In this document: positions 46,201-56,743 of the stretch, piece after piece | Layout: each line of letters starts with the position of its first letter | Position numbering within the stretch: position 1 is the first letter of the stretch | Origin: Alkalibacterium sp. | Lineage (GTDB): Bacteria > Bacillota > Bacilli > Lactobacillales > Carnobacteriaceae_A | Assembly: GCA_020832185.1 (NCBI GenBank) | Contig: JAFIFE010000023.1 | Span: 281,301-343,313 of the forward strand | DNA: 62,013 nt | Direction: 5' to 3' | Program-made: the position numbers and the translations under genes | Notes under the pieces: generated by a model | The model's input: the letters and a program-made list of their open reading frames with translations, nothing else | The model's database searches: none | Told to the model about the DNA's origin: nothing

Positions 46201-46875
46201 AATAATGAATTGTATTTAAGCATAGTGGATTACAAATCGAGCAGAAAATCACTGAAATTTGATGAGATTTATCATGGGTTGATGATGCAGATGCTGACGT
46301 ATCTGGATACTGCCGTTCATTATTCCGAAGAGCTCTTTGGGAAGAAAGCCAAACCAGCCGGCGCATTTTATGCTCACATCAATAACCCCATGCTAAAAGC
46401 CGCCGATTTGATGAAAAAGGACTGGCTTGATGTATGGCTGAAATCTTATAAAATGGATGGCCTCATTTTAAATGAGGACGAACTGGTCGAGCAACTGGAT
46501 GTTACGTTGCCTGACTCTAAATACTCACTTGTTTATCCCATTGAATACGTTAAATCAAGAGACCAGATCAAAGGGAAACTGATCACTATGGATGATCTAG
46601 ATCTTCTAATGAAGCATAACCGGGATAAAATTAGAGAAGCCGGTAATCGTATCCTGGCAGGAGAAAACACGCTGTCCCCGATCTATGATAAAAAAGAATT
46701 CACGCCGTCTGTCAGGGGCATTTATCAGCCAGTATCGCAATTTGATGTCCTGCTTCCAAATGGTCAAAATCAGTACCGTGAGCTGGAGTCCATTAAAGAT
46801 CAGTCAGAGCTTATTGAAAAATTGAAAGCCAAGTATTTGGACTTAAGTGAGAAAGGAGCAGATGACCCTCAATGA
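43237..46875 (+). CDS. rexB: ATP-dependent nuclease subunit B (RexB/AddB)
   Basis: RexB pairs with RexA to process double-strand DNA ends to Chi for recombination. The 1212-residue protein has the AddB layout: a helicase-like fold without ATP-binding residues (the N-terminal loop reads FVLGRLHTNKQT, no GKT) and a C-terminal RecB-type nuclease with IVDYKSS. The cysteines of the AddB iron-sulphur cluster are missing: the LDPYSHF segment replaces NACPFSHF, and no cysteine cluster occurs near the end. This is the Lactobacillales RexB form. AGAGGAG precedes the ATG. It overlaps rexA by four bases. Confidence 0.93.
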   Translation: MALQFVLGRLHTNKQTILFDQMLDWIDEEPDAQVFYLVPDHMKFESEMAILNHIKSKQTSNGANLAGMINLQVFSFSRLAWYFLQDTALYSHSQLTETGLSMLMRRLLKENEEQLTIFRGESQQQGFVEKTTELFMELRNGRVQPEDLEVAISQVFNESPQSNDFSLKLRDISMLYASFLSHLEGKYIEKEDVLEALIEEVKTRDMRSTKIVIDNFHRFSAQEQELILQFVEHTKEVKVSLVLDKKYATEAPDLNSFFHQTGLTYHRLYQESRLRNLPVLHDQVITGQSGERCDGLNAFEEYWVNSFELTPSSSLHRRLPELNCIEIREAESKQAEVLHTATTINRLVADGKYRYKDILVVSRTLEDYKMLIDSTFSEIGIPVFIDQADKMANHALVETIQSLLTIYKRHYRYEDVMRFLRTELFVPLSDGVSIPKEKGARLSFWHDLTEDWRGSIDSLENVMLAYGYEGNDWVKDEDWIYARFHLEEMDNQLDADKLLQEKANKTRQTIRSAFLPFFKQLKSVKTNRDAARVVYQFLERHRINDQLLNWRDQALEEGDLEDARKHEQVWQTFTQLLDEYVDVLGDEEWDIDTFLTILETGFDQATYSIVPPSIDQVMFTQFDKSRMNCKKIVCILGLTDAQLPMSIENESILTDEDREQLGEFLPDHKFLLPSTSGRLASEPFNAYLAFMNASEKLVLSYPVRNDGSGDNRLSPYVERLNRQLSVPVSHKTTDVGAGSDESLETALTFIGSPRQSMGQLVTILRERLDNKTNPPLFWLKLYQKLYKDTSAVERRILKSLDYKNIPRQLPPELAEQLYGKDLYLSVSQLESFYLDPYSHFLQYGLKLRERSVQELTPAETGTFFHDALDSIFRAVITKNLSFDQLNEEELNAVTEDVLQELYLNNKFKLLSMSNRMRFIRKQLSQTIQKMVWAMSNQTKRTHMRPKKSEVLFGRLGTKQGVPGLNFQLNTGGNLYVRGKIDRLDTLEMNNELYLSIVDYKSSRKSLKFDEIYHGLMMQMLTYLDTAVHYSEELFGKKAKPAGAFYAHINNPMLKAADLMKKDWLDVWLKSYKMDGLILNEDELVEQLDVTLPDSKYSLVYPIEYVKSRDQIKGKLITMDDLDLLMKHNRDKIREAGNRILAGENTLSPIYDKKEFTPSVRGIYQPVSQFDVLLPNGQNQYRELESIKDQSELIEKLKAKYLDLSEKGADDPQ

Positions 46876-49800
46876 CAACTATCCCATCAAAACCAGCAGA
46901 TGCCCACTTTACGGATCATCAGTGGCAGGCGATTTTCGACGAAGGAAAAAACATTCTTGTGTCTGCTTCTGCTGGTTCAGGTAAAACGACAGTATTAGTT
47001 CAACGCGTGATTGAAAAAATAAAAAACTTTACTGATATCAATGAGCTGCTGGTTGTAACGTATACCAATGCTGCTGCCAAAGAAATGAAGCAGCGTATTC
47101 AGACAGCGATCCAGCATGAAATAAATACGGAAACAGATCCTAAAAGAAAGCATCACCTCATCAGACAACTGCCACTTCTTGGGCATGCAGATATCTCGAC
47201 TTTACACTCGTTTTGTCTGAAAGTCATTAAGCGGTATTATTACCTGATCGATTTTGATCCGGTATTCAGGCTATTGACCGATGATACAGAGATATCCCTT
47301 ATGAAAGAAGACGTCTGGGAAGATTTGAGAGAGGAATTGTATGGAGAAGAGGACACCTTATTTGAAACGCTGACAACAGCCTATTCAAATGACCGGAGTG
47401 ATGACGGTCTGACCCAGCTGATCTTTAAACTCTATGATTTTTCACGATCAAAAACAGATTCCAGACAGTGGCTCTCTGACTTGTCGACTCGCTATGACGT
47501 CGAAGGTGACGACTTAGCGAAAAGTACAATCTATCAGGAATTAGCTCGGCCGACTATTCTTGATACGCTGGAGACAGCCAGAGAACTTCTGGATGATGCA
47601 GTACAAATGAGCAATGGGGAACCTGAACTAGACGCAACAGTCGCTGTACTTTCAGAAGATTTAATGCTTGCCCAATCCGTTGAACAAGCTATCTTAAATG
47701 ACCGGCTGGATGATGCCTATACGTTACTAAATAATGATAATTTCCCAAGATGGAAAAACCCTGCAAAAAAATCTCCGGATGAAGTCAAAGAGACAGCTAA
47801 AGAAATGAAGAGTTTCAGAGATAAAGCGAAGGACTTTATAACGTCTATTAAAACGAGTTACTTCATGATCACGCCTTCTGAACAGATAGAAACGATGAGT
47901 GAAGTGAAGACGCTTGTTGAAGAGCTTTCCCGCATATCCGTTCTGTTTTTCGACCGGTACCAGCAGCATAAAGCTGATCGAAAAGTACTGGATTTTAATG
48001 ACCTGGAGCATCTGACTTTAGCTATTTTATCGAACAAGACAGACGGGAAGACTGTGCCCACAGAAGCGTCTCACCATTATCGCCAGCAGTTTGAAGAAGT
48101 GATGGTAGATGAGTATCAGGACATCAACCTTATTCAGGAAACGATCCTGAAATGGCTGACCAAAGACTCGATCGAATCAGGCAATCAATTTATGGTGGGG
48201 GACGTCAAGCAATCGATCTATTCCTTCCGCTTGGCAGATCCGAGTTTATTTATTGAGAAGTATGAGCGCTATGAAAAAAGCGATGACGGCAAACGGATTA
48301 TTCTTGCTGAGAATTTCCGTTCCAGGCGAGACGTCCTGAACTTTACCAATTTTATATTCGAACAATTGATGGATAAGAAAGTAGGCGAGCTGACTTATGA
48401 TGCTTCCGCCAAACTGGTTAATGGCTTTACAGGGTTTCCAGAATCCAGTCAGTATTCAACAGACGTACTGATCTATGAAACAAATGAAGACGAGTCGGAC
48501 GAAGCAGATGGGGAGTCTTTAGAAGAAATCGACGTGACCTTTCAGATGAACACTAAAACAAAAGGCGAAATTTATATGGTGGCTCACAAGATACTAGACA
48601 TGGTCAGAAATGGGTACCTGATCTACGACAAAAAACTGCAGGCAGATCGTCCCATTCAGTTCAAAGATATTGTGCTGCTTACCCCGACCAAGAAAAACAA
48701 TATCGATATTCAAGATATATGCAAACAGCTAAAAATACCGACAGCTGTTAATGACACACAGAATTATTTTCAGACGACTGAAATCGCCATTATGATGTCC
48801 CTGTTAAAAATCATAGACAATCCCCAACAAGATATTCCACTGGCCGCTGTCTTAAGGTCACCCATCGTAGGGTTGAACGAAGTGGAAATGGCACGAGTCA
48901 GACTGGAAGACAAACAGGGGTCGTATTATGATGCGCTGCAGGCTTTCATCAATAAAAAAGACTGGGAAGACCAGCGTAATCTTACCTTGCAGGCAAAGCT
49001 TCAAGACTTTATGACCTATCTCGATAACTGGCGTACCCAGTCAAAACGCAAACCATTGATCGAACTGATCTGGCTGATTTACGAAGACACTGGGTTCCTG
49101 CATTATGTAGGAGGCATGAGCTCCGGAAGACAACGCAAAGCTAACTTGCACGCGCTGTATGAACGGGCCGCTTCTTATGAAAAGACGTCCTTCAAAGGGT
49201 TGTTCCAGTTTATTCGCTTCATTGAAAAAATGCAGAAAAAAGATAAAGACTTAGCCGAACCCTCCGCTGTTTCTGATGGTGAAGATGCGGTGCGCGTGAT
49301 GACAATCCATGCTAGTAAAGGACTCGAGTTTCCAGTAGTGTTTGTGATGGATATGTCTAAACGCTTTAACTTGAATGACATTAAAGGCTCTACTGTACTC
49401 GATGAAGAATATGGCGTAGGTTCAGAGTATATCGATGTCGTGAATCGCATCAAGACTCCGACGCTGCCTGAGACCGTTTTGAAAATGCAGAAAAAGAATC
49501 GGATTTTATCCGAACAGATGCGCGTGCTTTATGTAGCCTTGACTAGAGCAGAACAGAAACTGTTTCTAGTTGGATCATACAAAAATAAAGAAACGGCACT
49601 CAGTAAGTGGGACAAGGTGAGCGGGCATTCTAAATCAGTCTTGCCCTCAACATTAAGACTCGACTCACAGCATTTTATGGACTGGATAGGCAGGTGTCTC
49701 GTCAGACATCAGATTCTCGATTCAGAAACGGGTATACACGCCGTGAATACCCATATAAGAGACTACGATACGCACTTTTCAGTCACTTATTATACCTCAA

Positions 49801-50657
49801 GCGAACTTGAAGAGCATTTGCTATCTTATCAGAGTGAAGAAGCTGAAGACTGGTTCGATAAACTGAAAGAAGGCAGTATCACTAAAGCGGATGATGCAGA
49901 GGTGACGAAAGCAGTTGAAGAGGCTATAACATTGATGAGTGAGTCTTATCCTTATCAGTTGGCAGCACAGACGACCAGTTACCAGTCCGTATCAGAAATC
50001 AAACGCTTGTTTGAGGAACCGGATGATGGTCAAATGGTGAAAATAGACGTCACCAATCCCAGACAGTCTCACCGTTATGTCGAAGATGAACTGGAACGGC
50101 CAAAGTTCATTTCAGATGTCTCACAACCAAGTGGGGCAGACATCGGTAAAGCGACACACTTGGTGCTTCAGGCCCTTCCTTTATCCCAAAACTTAACACA
50201 AGAAGAAATTGAAAAGGAAGTAAAGTCACTAGTCGCTAAGAAAGTCATTACTGAAGAGATCGGCGAACGTATTCCGGTAGAGAAACTGGTCTATTTTTTC
50301 CAGACTGAATTTGGCAGCTCTATTCTAAGCCATGAGTCTGAGATCAAACGGGAAGTTCCCTTTTCTCTGTTACTTGAAGCTCGAGATATTTTTCAGGATA
50401 TGCAGTCTGTTGATGACCATGTACTGATTCACGGAATCATCGACGGGTACATTGATAGAGAAGACGGCATCATTTTGTTTGATTATAAGACTGATAATGT
50501 GCAGCGTTTTAAAGAACAGGCTCATGAAGAAATGCTTAAAAAATATAAAGGGCAGCTTCTTTTATATAAAAAAGCACTCGAATCGATTCTTCAAAAACCG
50601 GTAATCGAAACGAATCTGGTCTTACTGGATACTGGTGAAACAATCAAAATCGATTAG
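46872..50657 (+). CDS. rexA: ATP-dependent helicase/nuclease subunit A (RexA/AddA)
   Basis: RexA is the motor and second nuclease of the RexAB end-processing enzyme. It is a UvrD-type superfamily 1 helicase with Walker A SASAGSGKTT (residues 31-40), Walker B VMVDEYQDIN, the motif MVGDVKQSIYSFRLADPSLF and the late motifs TIHASKGLEFPVV and LYVALTRAEQ. The C-terminal RecB nuclease domain has GIIDGYI and LFDYKTD. Length is 1261. The start overlaps the rexB stop, so the subunits are coupled. Confidence 0.96.
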   Translation: MTTIPSKPADAHFTDHQWQAIFDEGKNILVSASAGSGKTTVLVQRVIEKIKNFTDINELLVVTYTNAAAKEMKQRIQTAIQHEINTETDPKRKHHLIRQLPLLGHADISTLHSFCLKVIKRYYYLIDFDPVFRLLTDDTEISLMKEDVWEDLREELYGEEDTLFETLTTAYSNDRSDDGLTQLIFKLYDFSRSKTDSRQWLSDLSTRYDVEGDDLAKSTIYQELARPTILDTLETARELLDDAVQMSNGEPELDATVAVLSEDLMLAQSVEQAILNDRLDDAYTLLNNDNFPRWKNPAKKSPDEVKETAKEMKSFRDKAKDFITSIKTSYFMITPSEQIETMSEVKTLVEELSRISVLFFDRYQQHKADRKVLDFNDLEHLTLAILSNKTDGKTVPTEASHHYRQQFEEVMVDEYQDINLIQETILKWLTKDSIESGNQFMVGDVKQSIYSFRLADPSLFIEKYERYEKSDDGKRIILAENFRSRRDVLNFTNFIFEQLMDKKVGELTYDASAKLVNGFTGFPESSQYSTDVLIYETNEDESDEADGESLEEIDVTFQMNTKTKGEIYMVAHKILDMVRNGYLIYDKKLQADRPIQFKDIVLLTPTKKNNIDIQDICKQLKIPTAVNDTQNYFQTTEIAIMMSLLKIIDNPQQDIPLAAVLRSPIVGLNEVEMARVRLEDKQGSYYDALQAFINKKDWEDQRNLTLQAKLQDFMTYLDNWRTQSKRKPLIELIWLIYEDTGFLHYVGGMSSGRQRKANLHALYERAASYEKTSFKGLFQFIRFIEKMQKKDKDLAEPSAVSDGEDAVRVMTIHASKGLEFPVVFVMDMSKRFNLNDIKGSTVLDEEYGVGSEYIDVVNRIKTPTLPETVLKMQKKNRILSEQMRVLYVALTRAEQKLFLVGSYKNKETALSKWDKVSGHSKSVLPSTLRLDSQHFMDWIGRCLVRHQILDSETGIHAVNTHIRDYDTHFSVTYYTSSELEEHLLSYQSEEAEDWFDKLKEGSITKADDAEVTKAVEEAITLMSESYPYQLAAQTTSYQSVSEIKRLFEEPDDGQMVKIDVTNPRQSHRYVEDELERPKFISDVSQPSGADIGKATHLVLQALPLSQNLTQEEIEKEVKSLVAKKVITEEIGERIPVEKLVYFFQTEFGSSILSHESEIKREVPFSLLLEARDIFQDMQSVDDHVLIHGIIDGYIDREDGIILFDYKTDNVQRFKEQAHEEMLKKYKGQLLLYKKALESILQKPVIETNLVLLDTGETIKID

Positions 50658-50718
50658 CTATCCTGAAAGTAAAAGGCTGACACAATAGCAACTATTCCCA
50701 ATATATACTCCATTGCAT

Positions 50719-50786
50719 AAAAAAAGACCTCCAGGCGACTCCTGTCAGTGTTCATTCAGACAGAAGTAACCGGGGAGGTTTTTTAA
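50719..50786. terminator. Bidirectional terminator after rexA
   Basis: AAAAGACCTCC pairs with GGAGGTTTTTT, with an inner CTGTC/GACAG hairpin. It separates rexAB from the convergent cell-wall operon. Confidence 0.78.
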
Positions 50787-50826
50787 TTTGTTTTATACTA
50801 AAGACGACAAGCTTAACAGGCAAAGC

Positions 50827-52065
50827 TTAATCGAAACTATAGGTAGCTCCTTCAGAATAACGGTTTCCAGCATTCCATAAGAGGAATTCGTCTACTCCGT
50901 ATTCATTCAATGCTCGAATTTGTTCACTTACTTCATGAGCGCCATAATTGATGTACCAGCCGGCACCTAAATAAGAAGCAGTAAAATCCTGGATCCATGG
51001 ACGTGAAATAGGAGCATCATCACCTAAGTTACCCAATACTTCGTTCTCAAGCTCCATATAATTCGCAATAACGTTATATGGCTCGAGGTCGGGTCGTTCG
51101 ATGCCAAGTGAACCGGCACCCCAGTGACTTGGGTAAATCATTGAAGAGATCACATCGACATTCTCTGAAATACGGGAGAAGTTCTGTCCAATCCCTGGTG
51201 TTTCTTCTCGTGTTGCGGCGTATCCGAATATATCGACGGATACATCGACATCATAAGGCTGCAGTTCACGGCGAGCGTACGCAACGAATTCAGTTACCGC
51301 ATCCACACGCTGTTTGACATTATCCAGATCACTTTCTTCGTAGTCTCCGCGAGAATAAGTCAGTTCTTCATCTCTGTACTCGAATCCTTCAGGGAAACGG
51401 ACATAGTCAAACTGAATATCTTTGAAGCCTAATTTGGCTGCTTGGCGAGCCACTTCTACGTTATATTCCCAAACTTCCCGGTCATATGGGTTAACGAAGC
51501 TTTCGCCACGTCGGTTAGCCCAGACAGATCCATCTTCATTTGTAAATGATAAGTCCGGACGTTCATTTGCCAGCCTTGAATCTTTAAAGACAACGATACG
51601 TGCGATTGGGTAGATGTCATTTTCTTCCAGATGAGCCATAAGCGGTTCGGCTTCTACGACATTATTCGTAAACTGGTTGATATATTCATGATCTGATTCG
51701 ACCGCCATAACAATATCGCCGTAATCATCTTTTACATCTATTACCATTGAATTGAGTTCAGTTGTGTTAAGCAGTTCGGTCAGACTTTCAAGTCTCGATC
51801 CGCCTGCGGAGTGGGCGGTCACGAAAATACCTTTGACGCCGTCTTCGGGGTATTCAATATTAACCCCACTGTTATATTTGAATTGGCTTGGAAATTGATC
51901 AGGAACAGAAAGCAGCGGTTCCTGAGTGTAGGTGAGATATGATGTTTCAATATCTTCAGGCTGTTCATTATCTTCATGTTCATCTGCATTTACAGTCGCT
52001 GGGATGAGGGCAGCAGCCAGCACAGTAGCTGAATAAAACAAGTGACGTTTAAATTTTTTCTCCAT
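50827..52065 (-). CDS. Exported putative glycoside hydrolase (DUF4015/GHL family)
   Basis: This exported protein has 412 residues and a signal peptide cleaved near residue 28 (VNADE). The mature part is a TIM-barrel of the putative glycoside hydrolase family DUF4015, with VKGIFVTAHSAGG, MVIDVKDDYGD, DIQFDYVRFPEG and ISSMIYPSHWG strands. The conserved aspartates and glutamates at strand ends are present. The substrate is unproven; a cell-wall or exopolysaccharide glycan is likely, since the previous gene is a polysaccharide deacetylase. Its ATG overlaps that gene's stop by one base. It is the last gene of a three-gene minus-strand operon. Confidence 0.83.
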   Translation of the reverse strand: MEKKFKRHLFYSATVLAAALIPATVNADEHEDNEQPEDIETSYLTYTQEPLLSVPDQFPSQFKYNSGVNIEYPEDGVKGIFVTAHSAGGSRLESLTELLNTTELNSMVIDVKDDYGDIVMAVESDHEYINQFTNNVVEAEPLMAHLEENDIYPIARIVVFKDSRLANERPDLSFTNEDGSVWANRRGESFVNPYDREVWEYNVEVARQAAKLGFKDIQFDYVRFPEGFEYRDEELTYSRGDYEESDLDNVKQRVDAVTEFVAYARRELQPYDVDVSVDIFGYAATREETPGIGQNFSRISENVDVISSMIYPSHWGAGSLGIERPDLEPYNVIANYMELENEVLGNLGDDAPISRPWIQDFTASYLGAGWYINYGAHEVSEQIRALNEYGVDEFLLWNAGNRYSEGATYSFD

Positions 52066-52955
52066 TAATCTGTTTCCTCACTTTCGGTAGGTTCTGAACG
52101 AATTAAGTCTGGATCAACAATTTCATACTCTTTTTCACGTAGACCTTCAATAATCGCAGGGGTAGCTTCAAGAGTCCAGCTGCGGTCATGCATCAGCAAG
52201 TTCGCACCGGGTCTCAAGAGTTCGGAGTTGACCATGATATCAGCTAAAGGTCCAGCTTCCATATAGCCTGACTCCCAGTCATACCCATATGTCCAGTTCA
52301 TCAATACCATTCCGTCTTCTTTGACCAGTTCTCTCACATGGTCAGTGTTCTGTCCAAATGGCGCACGGAAGAAACGTGGACGTTCGCCGATGATTTCTTC
52401 TATCAAATCACTGGTCTTCATGATTTCCTCTGTCTGCTGTTCTTCAGTTAAAGAAGGAAGACTCGGGTGAGTGTGCGTGTGGTTTCCGATGGCGAAGCCC
52501 ATTTCATGTATGTCTCTCAGCATATCCTGGCCTTCTTCATTTTCAATGTACATACCATTTACAAAAAAGATGGCATGTGCGTCATGCTCTAGAAGGACTT
52601 CGGCAATGTCGACCGCATATTTATCCGGGGCATCATCGTAGGTCAATAAAGCGACCTGAGCATTTGCTTCTTCACCTTCAATGACTTGAACCGTTGCGAT
52701 GTCGCGTTCATTGATTTCATATAAAAAGGCTTGTTCTTCTTCATCTATTTCATCTTCAGGTTCTTCATCTTCTTGAGATTCTGCGTCTTCTCCATCAGGG
52801 GTTTCTGAAAAGTCTTCATCAGGCGATGCCTGTACATCTTCGTTTTCTGTTTCAGTGATTTCATTATCATCTTCATTGTCTGCACCTGACGTTTCACAGG
52901 CAGTCAATACTAATGTCGACGCAAGAAATAAAGTAGCTAATGTTCGTTTCATCAT
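52065..52955 (-). CDS. Polysaccharide deacetylase lipoprotein (NodB domain)
   Basis: This lipoprotein has the lipobox LTAC (Cys20), a linker of about 70 residues made almost entirely of Asp, Glu and Ser, and a NodB deacetylase domain (about 100-285). The five family motifs can be seen: TYDDAP (normally TFDDGP), HTHTHPSL with the zinc histidines, RAPFG, the W-bearing strand and LLMHD. It would remove N-acetyl groups from surface glycans outside the membrane. AAGGAGAG precedes two adjacent ATG codons. It lies between the YkyA-like and glycosidase genes. Confidence 0.88.
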   Translation of the reverse strand: MMKRTLATLFLASTLVLTACETSGADNEDDNEITETENEDVQASPDEDFSETPDGEDAESQEDEEPEDEIDEEEQAFLYEINERDIATVQVIEGEEANAQVALLTYDDAPDKYAVDIAEVLLEHDAHAIFFVNGMYIENEEGQDMLRDIHEMGFAIGNHTHTHPSLPSLTEEQQTEEIMKTSDLIEEIIGERPRFFRAPFGQNTDHVRELVKEDGMVLMNWTYGYDWESGYMEAGPLADIMVNSELLRPGANLLMHDRSWTLEATPAIIEGLREKEYEIVDPDLIRSEPTESEETD

Positions 52956-52966
52956 TGAGTCTCTCC

Positions 52967-53614
52967 TTATTCTTCTTCTGCCAGTTCGTCTTCAATAGTA
53001 GAGGACAGCTGGTCTAGACTGCTGCTGAATGCTACTAATAGATCATCGAGTTCAAGCAGGTGAGCTCTTAAGTCATCACGTTCTTCATTGATCGCAAGGA
53101 TACCATCAGAAAACTCGTCATATGTGGCATCATCATCAGCAATACCTGTGAAGTAGTCCTCCTGGGAAGACAGCGTGTCTAAGTAGTGCGAGCGGTAAGT
53201 AGCTAAGTGGTCTATGAATGCATTAACATCAGAAGTCACATCATCGATCGCGTCCTGATTCAACCGTTCGCCTTCGTATGAATCAAGTGTGTCCTGCTGA
53301 GAGTTCATTTCCGCTTCTTTTTCTTCAATGGACTCTATGACGGCTCGTCTTGATTCAATGTTTTCAAAAACAGGGGAAGACCCATCGCTTAATGTAGCCA
53401 GATCGTCATCTGTTTCAAGAGTATCACTGAAACTGTTCTGTAAATCCACTTCCAGATCGTATAACTGATTAAGGTCGTCAACTGTTTCTGTTTTCAAGCG
53501 GTCAAGTTCTTCAGTTGCTTCCTGCATACCTTCAACATTCTCTCCATCATCACAACTAGCTAAAAATAAAGATAGGGCACTGATTGTGACGAGTGCGTAT
53601 CGCTTTCGAATCAT
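52967..53614 (-). CDS. YkyA-like cell-wall-binding lipoprotein
   Basis: This 215-residue lipoprotein has lipobox LASC (Cys21) followed by an all-helical, strongly acidic body with heptad-like repeats. It is predicted to be a coiled-coil bundle of the YkyA family (putative cell-wall-binding lipoproteins). Aromatic residues are few apart from the central YRSHYLDTL segment. Function is unknown. It is the first gene of the operon. A minus-strand promoter with TATACT lies about 45 bases upstream, and AAGGAG precedes the ATG. Confidence 0.78.
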   Translation of the reverse strand: MIRKRYALVTISALSLFLASCDDGENVEGMQEATEELDRLKTETVDDLNQLYDLEVDLQNSFSDTLETDDDLATLSDGSSPVFENIESRRAVIESIEEKEAEMNSQQDTLDSYEGERLNQDAIDDVTSDVNAFIDHLATYRSHYLDTLSSQEDYFTGIADDDATYDEFSDGILAINEERDDLRAHLLELDDLLVAFSSSLDQLSSTIEDELAEEE

Positions 53615-53656
53615 ATAGTGATCTCCTTTTTATTAAATAATTAATGTTACTTTTCG

Positions 53657-53685
53657 AGTATATCAAAATTCAGCGTGTAATTAAA
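53657..53685 (-). promoter_or_regulatory. Promoter of the exported cell-wall operon
   Basis: On the minus strand TTTAAT (plus coordinates 53680-53685), a 17-base spacer and TATACT (53657-53662) lie about 43 bases before the YkyA-like start. Confidence 0.5.
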
Positions 53686-53819
53686 CTGTAATGAGTCTAA
53701 TCAGTTGATTAATTAATTTGTTAATATCGTTTATTATTTGAGAAACTTGACAGAAAGGTAGGTTTTAAAGCTGAAATATTGTACAATATGAGAGAGCTAA
53801 CTATAGAAAAGAGGATAAT

Positions 53820-54293
53820 ATGTTACTATTTTATATGATTGCGGTTATCATAGTCGGTATAGATCAGCTGACAAAATATCTGACCGTTCAAACTATTCCA
53901 CTTCACGATACCCTTGAATGGATTCCAAATGTCGTTTCATTTACACATCATAGAAATACCGGGGCTGCATGGAGCATACTGGAAGGACAAATGCTCTTCT
54001 TTTATATCATTACTGTAGTCATTGTCGGAGTCATTATCTATTACCTTCATACGTATGGGAAACAGGATAAGCTCTTTGGACTTTCATTAAGTCTGATATT
54101 AGGTGGGGCAATAGGCAATTTCATTGATCGCCTGTTTTTACAATATGTAGTGGATATGGTCAGACTGGAATTTATCAATTTCCCTATTTTCAATGTAGCT
54201 GATATGGCTTTATCAATTGGAGTTACCCTTATGATCATCTACCTGATCATGGATGAATACAAGAATTACAAGCAGAAGAAAGTTGGACAATAA
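53820..54293 (+). CDS. lspA: Lipoprotein signal peptidase
   Basis: LspA is the aspartic membrane protease that removes signal peptides from prolipoproteins after lipid attachment. Four helices span 157 residues. The catalytic aspartates lie in GNFIDRL and FNVADMAL, and the conserved NTGAAWSIL is intact. AAAGAGG precedes the ATG. It is followed one base after its stop by the RluD-type gene. It would process the lipoproteins predicted in this window (YqgU-like, NodB deacetylase, YkyA-like). Confidence 0.96.
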   Translation: MLLFYMIAVIIVGIDQLTKYLTVQTIPLHDTLEWIPNVVSFTHHRNTGAAWSILEGQMLFFYIITVVIVGVIIYYLHTYGKQDKLFGLSLSLILGGAIGNFIDRLFLQYVVDMVRLEFINFPIFNVADMALSIGVTLMIIYLIMDEYKNYKQKKVGQ

Positions 54294-54294
54294 A

Positions 54295-55763
<1,469 letters not shown>

Positions 55764-55765
55764 AT

Positions 55766-55815
55766 AAAACGGCTCATCACTCAGGAAAACACTTCCTGGT
55801 TTTGAGCCGTTTTTC
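55766..55815. terminator. Bidirectional terminator, pyrR and sortase genes
   Basis: AAAACGGCTCA pairs with TGAGCCGTTTT, with an inner CAGGAA/TTCCTG stem and an outer T run. Confidence 0.85.
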
Positions 55816-55825
55816 ATTACATCAG

Positions 55826-56611
55826 TTAGTCAGTGACTTCAATAGCATGAACATACACCCGTCCATCGTCTACTGTGTAGTTACAGGATATGAGCGTCAT
55901 CAGTTTTTCGTCACCGCTGAATTCAGTTTCTCTCTCATATACTGATAAATCTTTTAACGTTTCATAATAGTCTGCTAAATCGTCTGTTCTGAATGATTCA
56001 TTGATGAAGTAAGCATCTGCCGGGGCAATGTGTACTGAAAATATTTCAAATGTTCTTTCAGTAAATAAATCCTGAAATACGACCTTCTGATTTGAATTGA
56101 AGAAATCCTCTGACAAAAACTTCTCAAGATCTGCGAACATATTCCCATTAGATGTGTAATGGCCATATAAAATCGTATGATCATCATGGCCCATTCCTAC
56201 ATTTCGGTAATCCATAAAGATAGAGCCAAACGGATGCTGATCTTTATAAAAATCATGTTCAAGGTAAAATTCGTTGTCACGACCTTTAACAACAGGGTAA
56301 TCAATAGCCGTATTCGATATGGCTAACCATCCGGTGAAATCCTGATTAATAGCTAAATAATCTGAATACGAATTAGGCTGGAACTGATACAAGAGCGTTT
56401 CAGTATCCGGTAAGGTGGAAGATTTTGAGGTCTCTGAGTTGTAACCTCTGTCAGTTCCCGGGTAGTCAAATATCCTTGCTTCAGCTATTTCTTCAGTCGA
56501 TAAAGAAGGGACTTCAGCTGGATTTGAGTAAATATAATTTGTTCGCAACACAATAAATAATTGAACGAAGAAGGCTGCTGCTAAAGCAATTAAAGCGATT
56601 TTCTTCAACAA
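55826..56611 (-). CDS. Class B-like sortase
   Basis: This is a membrane-anchored transpeptidase that attaches proteins to the cell wall. An N-terminal signal anchor (residues 4-22) is followed by a linker of about 50 residues and the sortase domain. Catalytic residues are His151 (LYGHYTSNGNMF), Cys243 (LISCNY) and Arg251 (DGRVYVHA). The segment DYPVVKGRDNEFYLEHDF...GSIFMDYRN is characteristic of class B. TTG is the start, 6 bases from GGAGGGG. It is divergent from a fasciclin protein with a VPETG sorting signal, its probable substrate. Class B enzymes usually use NPQTN-like signals, so the pairing is notable. Confidence 0.9.
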   Translation of the reverse strand: MLKKIALIALAAAFFVQLFIVLRTNYIYSNPAEVPSLSTEEIAEARIFDYPGTDRGYNSETSKSSTLPDTETLLYQFQPNSYSDYLAINQDFTGWLAISNTAIDYPVVKGRDNEFYLEHDFYKDQHPFGSIFMDYRNVGMGHDDHTILYGHYTSNGNMFADLEKFLSEDFFNSNQKVVFQDLFTERTFEIFSVHIAPADAYFINESFRTDDLADYYETLKDLSVYERETEFSGDEKLMTLISCNYTVDDGRVYVHAIEVTD

Positions 56612-56656
56612 ATGAAACCCCTCCCAAAAAAATCTCTAATTCGTAAGAGTTTAAGA

Positions 56657-56685
56657 TTGACTTTGTTATTCTATACGCTTATTAT
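56657..56685 (+). promoter_or_regulatory. Promoter of the fasciclin gene
   Basis: TTGACT (56657-56662), a 17-base spacer and TATTAT (56680-56685) lie about 58 bases before the start codon. Confidence 0.6.
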
Positions 56686-56743
56686 AAAGAAGTAAAGTTG
56701 ATAAATCAATTTTACCATCTTGCACCAAAAGGAGAGATAGACC

